Source: JAVVUQ01 sp036653075 (GTDB lineage: Bacteria > Bacillota > Clostridia > Christensenellales > CAG-314). From it: DNA of 43,729 bases. The notes under the pieces are model-generated. The model was not told the DNA's origin. It searched no databases and worked only from the letters and a program-made list of their open reading frames with translations. Below, piece after piece: positions 33,022-40,880 of the stretch. Within the stretch, counting starts at the first letter, position 1. Every line of letters begins with the position of its first letter. The position numbers and the translations under genes were made by a program. The stretch lies in NCBI GenBank assembly GCA_036653075.1, contig JAVVUQ010000001.1:1-43729 (forward strand), given 5' to 3'.

Positions 33022-34173
33022 TTACATAATTAAAAGGTTAATAAATGTGTTTTCCTTTTCTAATACTTTTTTAGCGGCTATATCCAACAAACTATACGCT
33101 GCTGTATCCTCAGGTTTATATAATTGCAATCCTGTTTCGGTTGGAGATGTAATTTTAATACCGCCGAGTGATTCTGATAATAAAGCAATTGCGCCTTTAA
33201 TATGTGTTAACGCTCCTCCCGTCAAATACATTTCCGTTTCATTTATCAATCTATTTGACACGTTTTCAACAATAGCGGCAATTTTATCGGATATGGCTTC
33301 TATTCTTGCAATGATTATATCGTTAACCGTTTTGCACTGTATTGTTTTTCCGTTTACGTTATAATAATCAAAATCGCCACAATGTAAGTTTAAATTAACT
33401 TTCCCCTTCAAGGTTTCTGCTGTTTCAAAATCCAAATTCAATACGTCGCATAAATCTTCCGTTATATAAGCGCCGCCATCGTAAATATTTTCCATTACTG
33501 CAAATCCGCTGTTTACGCACACCGTAACCGTAGCGCTTCCTGCGCCAATATCAACTAATATTGGAACTTTACTTCTTTGCTGTTTTGTAAGTATAAATTC
33601 TGATTGCGCTTTCTCCACAGATATCAATCCTTTCATCTTTAACCCAAGCGAGCTAAGTAATTTTTCAACTTTTGAAATAAAAGAATTTTCAACAAATATA
33701 AAAGAAAATTCACCACCAATTGACGTAGCGGTTTTGTTTTCAATTGATTCGCATTTCTCACCATCTACAATATATTCATAAGCTACTGCGTCAATTAAAG
33801 TATAACCTTTTGTATCATCAAAATTATTCGCTTTTTTAAACAATTTAACCGTATCTGCCGATGTAATTGTCCTACTTTCATTAAACGTCAAGCTAACTTG
33901 ACTATTTGCTAAAACAGTAAACGCAGCGTTCGCTCCTACATAAATCTCTTTAAATTTAAACCTCGATTGATTTTGAGCGTTAACAATTAAATTTTTAACA
34001 ATAACAAAAAGTTCGTTAAAACTGTCAATAAATTTACCTTTGTAATATCCGCTGTACGCTGCGCTACAAGTAGAGATAACAGTATAACCGCTCTCTTTAT
34101 TTAATTTGCACGCCATAATTGTGACCTTACTCGTCCCAAACTCTAAAACTGCAGCAATCTTGTTCCCTATCAT
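33022..34173 (-). CDS. ftsA: Cell division protein FtsA (divergent)
   Basis: Actin-like protein that anchors FtsZ to the membrane. Of its 383 residues, the first phosphate loop reads VLEFGTSKVTIMA (9-21) with Glu where Asp is usual, the SHS2-type domain follows (about 80-180), the second phosphate loop is VDIGAGSATVTV (207-218) and the adenosine motif is YLTGGALTHIKGA (316-328). FtsA usually ends in a basic amphipathic helix that binds the membrane; here the end is KENTFINLLIM, short and hydrophobic. AAGGGGAG precedes the ATG. It has its own promoter about 195 nt upstream. The position ftsQ-ftsA-ftsZ supports the name. Confidence 0.9.
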   Translation of the reverse strand: MIGNKIAAVLEFGTSKVTIMACKLNKESGYTVISTCSAAYSGYYKGKFIDSFNELFVIVKNLIVNAQNQSRFKFKEIYVGANAAFTVLANSQVSLTFNESRTITSADTVKLFKKANNFDDTKGYTLIDAVAYEYIVDGEKCESIENKTATSIGGEFSFIFVENSFISKVEKLLSSLGLKMKGLISVEKAQSEFILTKQQRSKVPILVDIGAGSATVTVCVNSGFAVMENIYDGGAYITEDLCDVLNLDFETAETLKGKVNLNLHCGDFDYYNVNGKTIQCKTVNDIIIARIEAISDKIAAIVENVSNRLINETEMYLTGGALTHIKGAIALLSESLGGIKITSPTETGLQLYKPEDTAAYSLLDIAAKKVLEKENTFINLLIM

Positions 34174-34736
34174 TTGTGCTCCCCTTGTGTATTTTAACGT
34201 CTTCGCTTTTAATTGTCTATGTATAAACTTAATCCTTTACTTTGCGCTCTCAATTCAATAGTTATAACTAAACGATAATTAAACAACTACGCAATAATTG
34301 CTAATAAAAAAACATTTATAAAAAATGAAAAATTATTATTAAATTTCGCAGAGATTACGCCACTATTATTTTATCATATTTTTCATCATTATGTCAAGTT
34401 TAAAGGCGCAATTATAAAATAAATAGGATATTTTATTATAAAATTGCTATATTATTGCGTCGAAAAATGTAGTTTATTACGCTATAACTATATAATCGCT
34501 GTACAATAATTGCTATACAATAAAAAAAAATAACATATATACTATAAACTCACTATCTTATTGCGTGGCGAAAATAGCAATATGCTATTTAAAGGTTAAA
34601 GTTTTATAATTATAAAAGCAAATTTATATTAGAAATACATATATCATTGATGGAATGAATAGTTTTATTAAAAATTGTACAACCATTGATGATTTAATAT
34701 AGCAAGTAACATAATATTTTGAAGTGACATAATATT
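34174..34736. other. 563-bp spacer between ftsQ and ftsA
   Basis: No gene. Near ftsA it holds a promoter (34368-34397) and a leader of about 188 nt. Closer to ftsQ there is an 8-bp perfect hairpin AAATAGCA-ATA-TGCTATTT (34572-34590), too poor in trailing T to be a sure terminator, and related phrases such as TTATTGCGTGGCGAAAATAG (34559) and TTATTGCGTCGAAAAATGTA (34453), which look like decayed repeat copies. Confidence 0.5.
34368..34397 (-). promoter_or_regulatory. Promoter of ftsA-ftsZ
   Basis: A perfect TTGACA, 18 nt, then TGATAAAAT on the minus strand, i.e. -10 TAAAAT with the TGn extension. The start would be near 34361, with a leader of about 188 nt before ftsA. Confidence 0.75.
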
Positions 34737-35519
34737 TTATGGCAAAATTGTAACTTGTCCATTTTCGTTTATGTAATAAGTTGCATCTTTAGCTGCTTTA
34801 TCATCGCAAAAAACGCCGTAAGCGGCAACTAATCTTTTAGTTAAATTAACAGTTGGATTAGCTAAAACAAATTCTCCGTTAACAGTTGTTTCTAAAGTTA
34901 ACGTATAATTGTCGCCTTGAACAGATTTTTCAATATTTATCAAACTAAACAAATTGCCCTGCTGACCATAATCATAACCAAGTTGCCAAAAAACTTTGGA
35001 AATAGTTAAATAAATATCGTTTTTCCATTGTGAATCTTTTTTAAAATTAAAAAATCCGCCTAACTTCAACTCGCCAAGTTCTTCATTTTTAATTCCTAAA
35101 AGACGTATGCCTGACGTAGCCGCATTGGTAACTTCAATAATTCGCATTTCATTATCACATACATAATACACATTATTATCATCAATATAATAAAAAGCAT
35201 TTTGTCGCTGTATAAAATACATAGTCATACTATCTGGGAATTGCTTGACAACATCAATCACTTTAATCTTGCAAAACTTTGACTCGACTACATTTCTAAC
35301 ATCGCTTTTTTTCATAAAAAGTATGTTTTTTCCTTTAAATGCATAAAGACACTCCAACATCGCTTGTTTGTCAAGTCCTGTCGGGGCGTCAATTGTTTGG
35401 TTGTTTTGATTTTTAAACACAAAATCAACATTTTTAACTGTAAATACAGTACAATTAAGCACTATAAGAAGCGCTATAATAGAAAGTACTGAAAAAATAA
35501 CTATAATTCGCCTTTTCAT
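34737..35519 (-). CDS. ftsQ: Cell division protein FtsQ/DivIB
   Basis: Bitopic membrane protein of the divisome core. From the ATG at 35519 it has 260 residues: a short basic head (MKRR), one membrane helix (about 5-25), then an FtsQ-type POTRA region (VKNVDFVFKNQNNQ to about 97) and the beta-domain. The open frame continues 18 codons upstream to a GTG at 35573, but neither start has a ribosome site. The stretch in between is occupied by a perfect TTGACA-17-TATAAT promoter, so the ATG at 35519 is the likely start of a leaderless message. Sequence similarity is weak, as usual for FtsQ; topology and the place before ftsA support it. Confidence 0.85.
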   Translation of the reverse strand: MKRRIIVIFSVLSIIALLIVLNCTVFTVKNVDFVFKNQNNQTIDAPTGLDKQAMLECLYAFKGKNILFMKKSDVRNVVESKFCKIKVIDVVKQFPDSMTMYFIQRQNAFYYIDDNNVYYVCDNEMRIIEVTNAATSGIRLLGIKNEELGELKLGGFFNFKKDSQWKNDIYLTISKVFWQLGYDYGQQGNLFSLINIEKSVQGDNYTLTLETTVNGEFVLANPTVNLTKRLVAAYGVFCDDKAAKDATYYINENGQVTILP

Positions 35520-35525
35520 ATGATG

Positions 35526-35554
35526 ATTATACAACATTAACAAAAGCTTGTCAA
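35526..35554 (-). promoter_or_regulatory. Perfect-consensus promoter of ftsQ (leaderless)
   Basis: TTGACA, 17 nt, TATAAT on the minus strand: 12 of 12 consensus bases and ideal spacing. The -10 box is followed by CATCAT and then ATGAAAAGG, so transcription should start at or within 1-2 nt of the A of the ftsQ ATG. Confidence 0.88.
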
Positions 35555-35668
35555 GATAAGTAAAGCATTTCACTATTATACTTTTATGTTTTTAATGCAA
35601 AATATAATAAAATTAAAATTAATAAAATAACAATTTGACCGCTTTAATTGAATTTTTAATTTTTTAAT

Positions 35669-36293
35669 GCGACAAAGCGAGCTTAATTTAGAATTATCCT
35701 TATGGAAATGCGAGCGGAGCGAGCTTTATTTAGGTTTTATCCTTATGAAAATGCGAGCGGAGCGAATAATGACGAACGAATGCATAATCTATAATTTTAT
35801 CTAATCTGCGAGGCAGGCGAGCAGAAAAGTTGCATTTTTTTGACTTTGCAACGAATAACCGCTCTATTTATTAAAAATGCTACCTTATGGAAATGCGAGC
35901 GGAGCGAGCTTTATTTGGGTTTTATCCTTATGAAAATGCGAGCGGAGCGAATAATGACGAACGAATGCATAANNNNNNNNNNNNNNNNNNNNNNNNNNNN
36001 NNNNNNNNNNNNNNNNNNNNNNNNNNNNNNNNNNNNNNNNNNNNNNNNNNNNNNNNNNNNNNNNNNNNNNNNTTTTATCCTTATGAAAATGCGAGCGGAG
36101 CGAATAATGACGAACGAATGCATAATCGATAGTTCTATTTAATCTGCGAGGCAGGCGAGCAGAAAAGTTGCATTTTTATTGTTTATTAGCGGTTTGTTGC
36201 GTTATTTATCAAAAATGCTACCGCATAAATTTGCGAGCGGAGCGAGCTTTATTTAGATTTATCCTTATGAAAATGCGAGCGGAGCGAGCAATA
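35669..36293. repeat. Composite ~185-bp tandem repeat array between murA and ftsQ
   Basis: GC-rich modules in an A/T-rich spacer. Module A is GCGAGCGGAGCGAGC followed by TTTATTT; module B is ATGCGAGCGGAGCGAATAATG followed by ACGAACGAATGCATAA; module C is CTGCGAGGCAGGCGAGCAG followed by AAAAGTTGCATTTTT. A cores are at 35710, 35895 and 36233 (a decayed one near 35671); B cores at 35753, 35938 and 36091, and an A/B hybrid at 36275; C at about 35803 and 36141. A to B is 42-43 bp, B to the next A is 142 bp, so the unit is 185 bp. A 100-N gap (35973-36072) interrupts it. The A and B cores are a direct repeat GCGAGC-GGA-GCGAGC. It lies upstream of the ftsQ promoter. Confidence 0.93.
35973..36072. 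other. Assembly gap (100 N) inside the repeat array
   Basis: Exactly 100 N. Both flanks are module B, so the assembly broke in the array. If the 185-bp period holds, the true missing length is 132 bp plus a multiple of 185 bp. Open frames that cross this gap are artefacts. Confidence 0.98.
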
Positions 36294-36310
36294 AAATAAA
36301 TTTATTACTG

Positions 36311-37564
36311 TTACTGTCTTATTATCATTGCGCCAACATTATTTAGAGCTTTATCCAAGTTTTCGTATCCTCTATCGATATGCCTGATATCTTCTACGAC
36401 TGTTACTCCTTCTGCGTTCAAGCCAGCTATAACTAAAGCTGCGCCTCCTCTAAGTTCACAAGCTGTAACGCAAGCGCCGCACAATCGTTTTACTCCAGTT
36501 ATTACTGCTGTTCTATCTTTTACGGTAATATCTGCGCCCAACTTTATTAGTTCGGGAATATGTCTAAAGCGTGTTTCAAAGACATTTTCAGTAACGATGC
36601 TAATGCCGTTGCTTACTGATAGCAAAGCGCTCATTGGCGCTTGTAAATCGGTAGGAAAAGCGGGAAAAGAGCCTGTCGAAACTTTTTTTACGGCTTTTAT
36701 ATCGTTATAACCTTTAACTACAATACTTGAATTGCTTTCAACTCTTATATCACACGAATACCCGTCCATTTTGTTTATAATAGCTCCCAAATGTCTAACA
36801 TCGCATTTATTGATTTTTAATTCACCGCCAGTTATGGCAGCGGCAATCATATAAGTTCCAGCAACAATTCTATCCGCAATGGCATTTATTGTAACGCCTC
36901 TTAATTTTCTTACGCCTTCTATTCTAATTGTTGACGTTCCTGCGCCTTTAATACGTCCGCCCATTTTATTTAACATTAATTGGAGCGCGCTAACTTCTGG
37001 TTCTTTAGCTGCGTTTTCAATAATCGTTTCTCCATCTATAAGGACGGAAGCAAGCATAAGATTTTCAGTAGCTCCTACGCTTGGAAAATCTAAAACTACC
37101 CTACCGCCCTTCATATTACGTCCATCGCAATCTATATAACCTTTATCATCAATAACTTTAACGTTTAGCGTACGAAGTCCATTAATATGTAAGTCTATCG
37201 GTCTAAGTCCAATATCGCATCCGCCCGGAAAAACAGCTTTAGCTTTTCTATGTCTACCTAAAATAGAGCCAAGCATAAAAATAGAGCTTCGAATTTCACG
37301 AGCATACATAGACGGAATTTCATATTTATCCGCATTTGCGCTATCAATAATCAATGTGCGACCTTGCCATATTACTTTACAACCTAAGTGTTCTAAAATA
37401 TGTTGCATATTATCTACGTCTTTAATTTTAGGACAATCTTTAATTAAAACTTTTTCATCTGTTAAAATAGAAGCAGCCATAAGCACTAAAACGCAATTTT
37501 TAGCTGTATTTACCTCAATTTCTCCATTAAGCTTCCTTCCACCGTAAATAATAAATCTATCCAT
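36311..37564 (-). CDS. murA: UDP-N-acetylglucosamine 1-carboxyvinyltransferase MurA
   Basis: First committed step of peptidoglycan synthesis: adds enolpyruvate from PEP to UDP-GlcNAc. The 417 residues show GGRKLNGEIEVNTAKNCVL at the start (Lys-Asn active-site pair) and the loop FPGGCDIGLRPIDLH with Cys116, the residue fosfomycin modifies. FPAFPTDLQAPMSALL is also present. The ATG at 37564 is preferred because GGAG is 6 nt upstream; the in-frame ATG at 37576 lies before that site. Its place between ftsW and ftsQ is seen in other Clostridia, where murG is usually also present. Confidence 0.97.
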   Translation of the reverse strand: MDRFIIYGGRKLNGEIEVNTAKNCVLVLMAASILTDEKVLIKDCPKIKDVDNMQHILEHLGCKVIWQGRTLIIDSANADKYEIPSMYAREIRSSIFMLGSILGRHRKAKAVFPGGCDIGLRPIDLHINGLRTLNVKVIDDKGYIDCDGRNMKGGRVVLDFPSVGATENLMLASVLIDGETIIENAAKEPEVSALQLMLNKMGGRIKGAGTSTIRIEGVRKLRGVTINAIADRIVAGTYMIAAAITGGELKINKCDVRHLGAIINKMDGYSCDIRVESNSSIVVKGYNDIKAVKKVSTGSFPAFPTDLQAPMSALLSVSNGISIVTENVFETRFRHIPELIKLGADITVKDRTAVITGVKRLCGACVTACELRGGAALVIAGLNAEGVTVVEDIRHIDRGYENLDKALNNVGAMIIRQ

Positions 37565-37909
37565 AATACACTCCATATTGCAAATATAACATCATTTAAA
37601 AATTCAAATTAGATTTTATACTTTATATTTGTTGCATAACTGTTTAAATAATAATAAAATTATTTACTTACATAATATATATAATTATTACATATAACAT
37701 TACGTTTTGTTATAGCGACGTATAGTCATATGAAATTAATAATGCGCATTACAAAAATAGCGCTAAATTATTATATGGCGCGCGTCGATATAAATGTGCT
37801 TACGATATAATTTAAGTATGTTCGATACTATTAATATTTAATTTTCTATCACTACTATAATCACATAATCGTGTATATTGTTGTATTGGCAATATACTAA
37901 GTATAAGTT
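37565..37909. other. 345-bp spacer between ftsW and murA with a run of palindromes
   Basis: No gene. At 37726-37784 a series of short perfect palindromes comes in quick succession: TCATATGA (37726-37733), AATGCGCATT (37741-37750), TAGCGCTA (37758-37765) and GCGCGC (37778-37783). The last three are G/C-centred in an otherwise A/T-rich stretch. No clear terminator or promoter was found. Confidence 0.5.
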
Positions 37910-39001
37910 TTAACTTTTATTATGCACGTTTAACAACAGTCCGACAGCGCCCATAAACACCGCTAAGGAGCTTCCACCCATACTAATAAAAGGCAATGGA
38001 ATTCCCGTTGGCGGTATGCTTGCTGACACAACAGCAATGTTAATAATCGTTTGAATCGCTATAACGAATGTTATGCCGCCTGAAAGCAATCCGCAAAATC
38101 TATCTTTTGCATTTATTGCAATTTTTACGCCTTTATAAATAATAAAAACAAATATTGCAATTACTACCAAAACGCCGATAAAGCCAATTTCTTCGCCGAT
38201 TACAGAAAGAATAAAATCGCTTTCTGCAAATGGCAAAAATTTATATTTTTGTCTTGAATTAAACAAACCTACTCCGAACCAGCCGCCGCTACCCAGCGCA
38301 TAAAGCGATTGCACAAGTTGATAACCCTCATCTTTTGCTGAAGCAAATGGATTTAAAAAAGCGACAAATCGTTGCATTCGGTATGGTTCGAGTAAAATTA
38401 AAATAGGAAGCGCGCAAACAGCGCATAAAATAAATATTATAAACGCTTTTTTATTTAATCCGCCCACAAACAGCATACATAACATAATAAGTCCCACGCA
38501 AACAGTAACGGACATATTAGGTTCAAGTATTATTAAAATGCACATCAATCCGCCAGCAGCCGCTACAGGTAGATAACTAAGCGCGCTTTTACCTTGAAAA
38601 TCTTTTCTTGACATATACATAGCGGCAAAAATAACTAAAGCAAATTTAGCTAATTCAGATGGCTGAAACGATATAAAACTAAATCCAATCCACCTTTTAG
38701 CGCCATAATTTTCTATTCCAATTCCTGGTACAAACACTAAAATTAATAATATGTAGGATATTATAAGTAAAATAAAAGAGTATTTTTTAACCTTTTCAAG
38801 TGATATCTTTATCATAATTAGCATTAAAATAAGTCCAATTACTGCTCCTATCGCTTGTTTAATAACAAAATAATATGAATTATTATATGTTTCTTTTGCA
38901 GTATAATTGCTTGCGCTATAAATAAAAATTAATCCAATTGTAACCAACATAAATACTGCAAGGATTAACATATAATCTCGTTTTATCGCTTTAATAATCA
39001 T
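37910..39001 (-). CDS. ftsW: Peptidoglycan polymerase FtsW (SEDS family; could be SpoVE)
   Basis: Membrane glycosyltransferase that polymerises lipid II at the septum. The 363 residues form about ten membrane helices from residue 11, with SEDS motifs FIYSASN, SFISFQPSELAKFALV, GYQLVQSLYALGSGGWFGVGL, FLPFAESDFILSVIGEEIGFIG (catalytic-region Asp/Glu) and GIPLPFISMGGSSLAV. Its place after murD in the dcw cluster favours FtsW or SpoVE over RodA. AAAGG lies 7 nt before the ATG. murG, which often follows, is not present. Confidence 0.95.
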   Translation of the reverse strand: MIIKAIKRDYMLILAVFMLVTIGLIFIYSASNYTAKETYNNSYYFVIKQAIGAVIGLILMLIMIKISLEKVKKYSFILLIISYILLILVFVPGIGIENYGAKRWIGFSFISFQPSELAKFALVIFAAMYMSRKDFQGKSALSYLPVAAAGGLMCILIILEPNMSVTVCVGLIMLCMLFVGGLNKKAFIIFILCAVCALPILILLEPYRMQRFVAFLNPFASAKDEGYQLVQSLYALGSGGWFGVGLFNSRQKYKFLPFAESDFILSVIGEEIGFIGVLVVIAIFVFIIYKGVKIAINAKDRFCGLLSGGITFVIAIQTIINIAVVSASIPPTGIPLPFISMGGSSLAVFMGAVGLLLNVHNKS

Positions 39002-39070
39002 TTATTTCTACCTTTTTAACTAATTATATTAATGTTATGATTTTTTGCTATCTAATTATGTTAAATTTCA

Positions 39071-39207
39071 ATTATTTATAATAAATATTTATGTGTTATC
39101 GATAATTCAATGTAAAATTAATATTTGATTATTTATATAATAAATATTTATGTGTTATCGATATTTCAATGTAAAATTAATATTTGATTATTTATATTAT
39201 AAATAAG
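39071..39207. repeat. ~57-bp tandem repeat running into the 3' end of murD
   Basis: Two copies (about 39071-39127 and 39128-39186) share ATTATTTATA, ATAAATATTTATGTGTTATC and TTCAATGTAAAATTAATATT; a part copy follows to about 39207. The second copy and the part copy overlap the last codons and the stop of murD (39166). Confidence 0.85.
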
Positions 39208-40695
39208 ATTGTTTACGCATTCTTTAAATACGTCGCCTCTATGCGCATAATCTTTATACATATCAAATGAAGCGCAAGCGGGAGATAAAAGCACAGTTCC
39301 ACTTTCTTTTACGTTATAATAGGCTAAATCAACCGCTTGTTGCATAGTGTCAGCTATCGCATAGTCTACGCCGCCAATGCTATCGCACGTCATCTTTAAT
39401 TCTAACGCTGTCGCTCCAATAAAAATCGCTTTTTTTATTCCACGTAACTTTAAGCATAGGTCATTAAATGGAGTGTTTTTGATACTGCCGCCCATTATTA
39501 TCGCAAGTTTTTGCTTATCAAACGATTCAATCGCCTTAATAACTGAATCTGGATTGGTAGCTTTTGAATCATCTACAAATTCAACATTATCAATTTTTGC
39601 AAATCGTTCCAATCTATGAGCAATACCTTTAAAATTTTTAATGACTTTTTTAATATCCGCTATCGGTACTTTACTTTCCATTCCAAAACATATACAAGCG
39701 AGCGCATTTGATAGATTGAATTTTCCAATAAGTTGTAAATCAGCCACTTCCATTATGTACTCTCCATTATACATAATTTTTCCATTTTGGCAGTATGCGC
39801 CGTTTGTTTTTCCGTATATGGAATAATAAATTTTTCTCGCAGAGTTTTCTGCTTGCGTTAACGATTCATCAGCGTTAATTATTGAAATGTCTTCTTCGTC
39901 TTGCTCTTTAAATATAGATTTTTTTACATTTACATAATTTTCAAAGGTTTTATGCACATCTATGTGGTCAGGCGTAATATTTAAAATAGTAGCCATTTTT
40001 GGCTTAAATTTTTTCATTCCCATTAATTGAAAATTTGAGATTTCCAATACGGCAATATCCCCTTCACTAAGGTGTAAACAATACTCCGATAAAGGTACGC
40101 CAATATTACCAGCCGCTACGGCTCGATACTTTTGTTTTAAAATTTCCGTTATTAAAGTTGTAACCGTCGTTTTACCATTTGTTCCAGTAATAGCGTAAAT
40201 CGTAGCTTTTGTATTTTTTATAGCAAATTCAGTTTCGCTAATTATTTCTATGCAATTTTTGCTTGCATCTATTGATTCGTTTTTATAATAGCCCTCTTTA
40301 CTGTTAATTAATCTCATTTTATTTAATAACGGCGTTTTCAATTTTTTAAGTTTTATATTATAAAATCGACTAAATCTCTTTAAATTTATTAATAATTTAT
40401 TATTAAATATGTATTCTGTATCACTTTTATTACATAACAGTTTGTTTTTTAAAGTCAATTTTCGACTATCTTTTTTGTCTTCCGATTTAATCTTAAGTTG
40501 CTTTATAACATCGTTACATAGTAAAAACGTTGGACTATAAACAGCTAAACAAAAATTATCATTAAGTACGCTTTTATCATTCATTCCTATTATATTGTCA
40601 TCATAAATCGTGACGCTATACCCTAACTTCTTTAAGAGCTTTTCAGCTGATTTTCCCGATATTCCATACCCTAATACCAACGCTTTTTTATCCAT
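39166..40695 (-). CDS. murD: UDP-N-acetylmuramoyl-L-alanine--D-glutamate ligase MurD (with insertion)
   Basis: Adds D-Glu to UDP-MurNAc-L-Ala using ATP. The N-terminal Rossmann domain begins VLGYGISGKSAEKLL and reaches AVYSPTF near residue 56; the ATP-binding motif AITGTNGKTTVTTL is at about 168-181, against about 110-115 in typical MurD. Between them lies an insertion of about 65 residues rich in Lys, Asn and Ser (about 70-140). Later motifs are normal: NITPDHIDVH, FKGIAHRLER, VDDSKATNPDSV, LLSPACASFDMY. Total 509 residues against about 450. The last codons (NNLIYNINNQILILH) come from the tandem repeat downstream. AAGGAGCGAG precedes the ATG. Confidence 0.95.
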   Translation of the reverse strand: MDKKALVLGYGISGKSAEKLLKKLGYSVTIYDDNIIGMNDKSVLNDNFCLAVYSPTFLLCNDVIKQLKIKSEDKKDSRKLTLKNKLLCNKSDTEYIFNNKLLINLKRFSRFYNIKLKKLKTPLLNKMRLINSKEGYYKNESIDASKNCIEIISETEFAIKNTKATIYAITGTNGKTTVTTLITEILKQKYRAVAAGNIGVPLSEYCLHLSEGDIAVLEISNFQLMGMKKFKPKMATILNITPDHIDVHKTFENYVNVKKSIFKEQDEEDISIINADESLTQAENSARKIYYSIYGKTNGAYCQNGKIMYNGEYIMEVADLQLIGKFNLSNALACICFGMESKVPIADIKKVIKNFKGIAHRLERFAKIDNVEFVDDSKATNPDSVIKAIESFDKQKLAIIMGGSIKNTPFNDLCLKLRGIKKAIFIGATALELKMTCDSIGGVDYAIADTMQQAVDLAYYNVKESGTVLLSPACASFDMYKDYAHRGDVFKECVNNLIYNINNQILILH

Positions 40696-40728
40696 CTCGC
40701 TCCTTGTTTATTCTTATTTGCATACTTT

Positions 40729-40803
40729 TTTATAAATTCTTCATATTTGCAAAATTTAATTATCATACTATTTATAAATTCTTCTTATTTGCAAAATTTA
40801 ATT
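40729..40803. repeat. 33-bp direct repeat between mraY and murD
   Basis: Two near-identical copies of TTTATAAATTCTTCATATTT plus GCAAAATTTAATT at 40729-40761 and 40771-40803 (period 42 bp), in the 185-bp spacer just upstream of murD. Confidence 0.85.
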
Positions 40804-40880
40804 TTAATTTTCATTTAGGTTTGCTATTTATATAATTATTAATTTTTATTTATGATTATTCTATTAAATAAAATTTGAAT

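Noticed and set aside
34572..34590. Terminator after ftsQ
   Set aside because: The 8-bp hairpin is perfect but A/T-rich and followed by only one T beyond the stem, so termination is doubtful.
35840..36142. Open frames on both strands spanning the N gap between murA and ftsQ
   Set aside because: They owe their length to undetermined bases and to the GC-rich repeat modules; no ribosome site and no protein-like composition.
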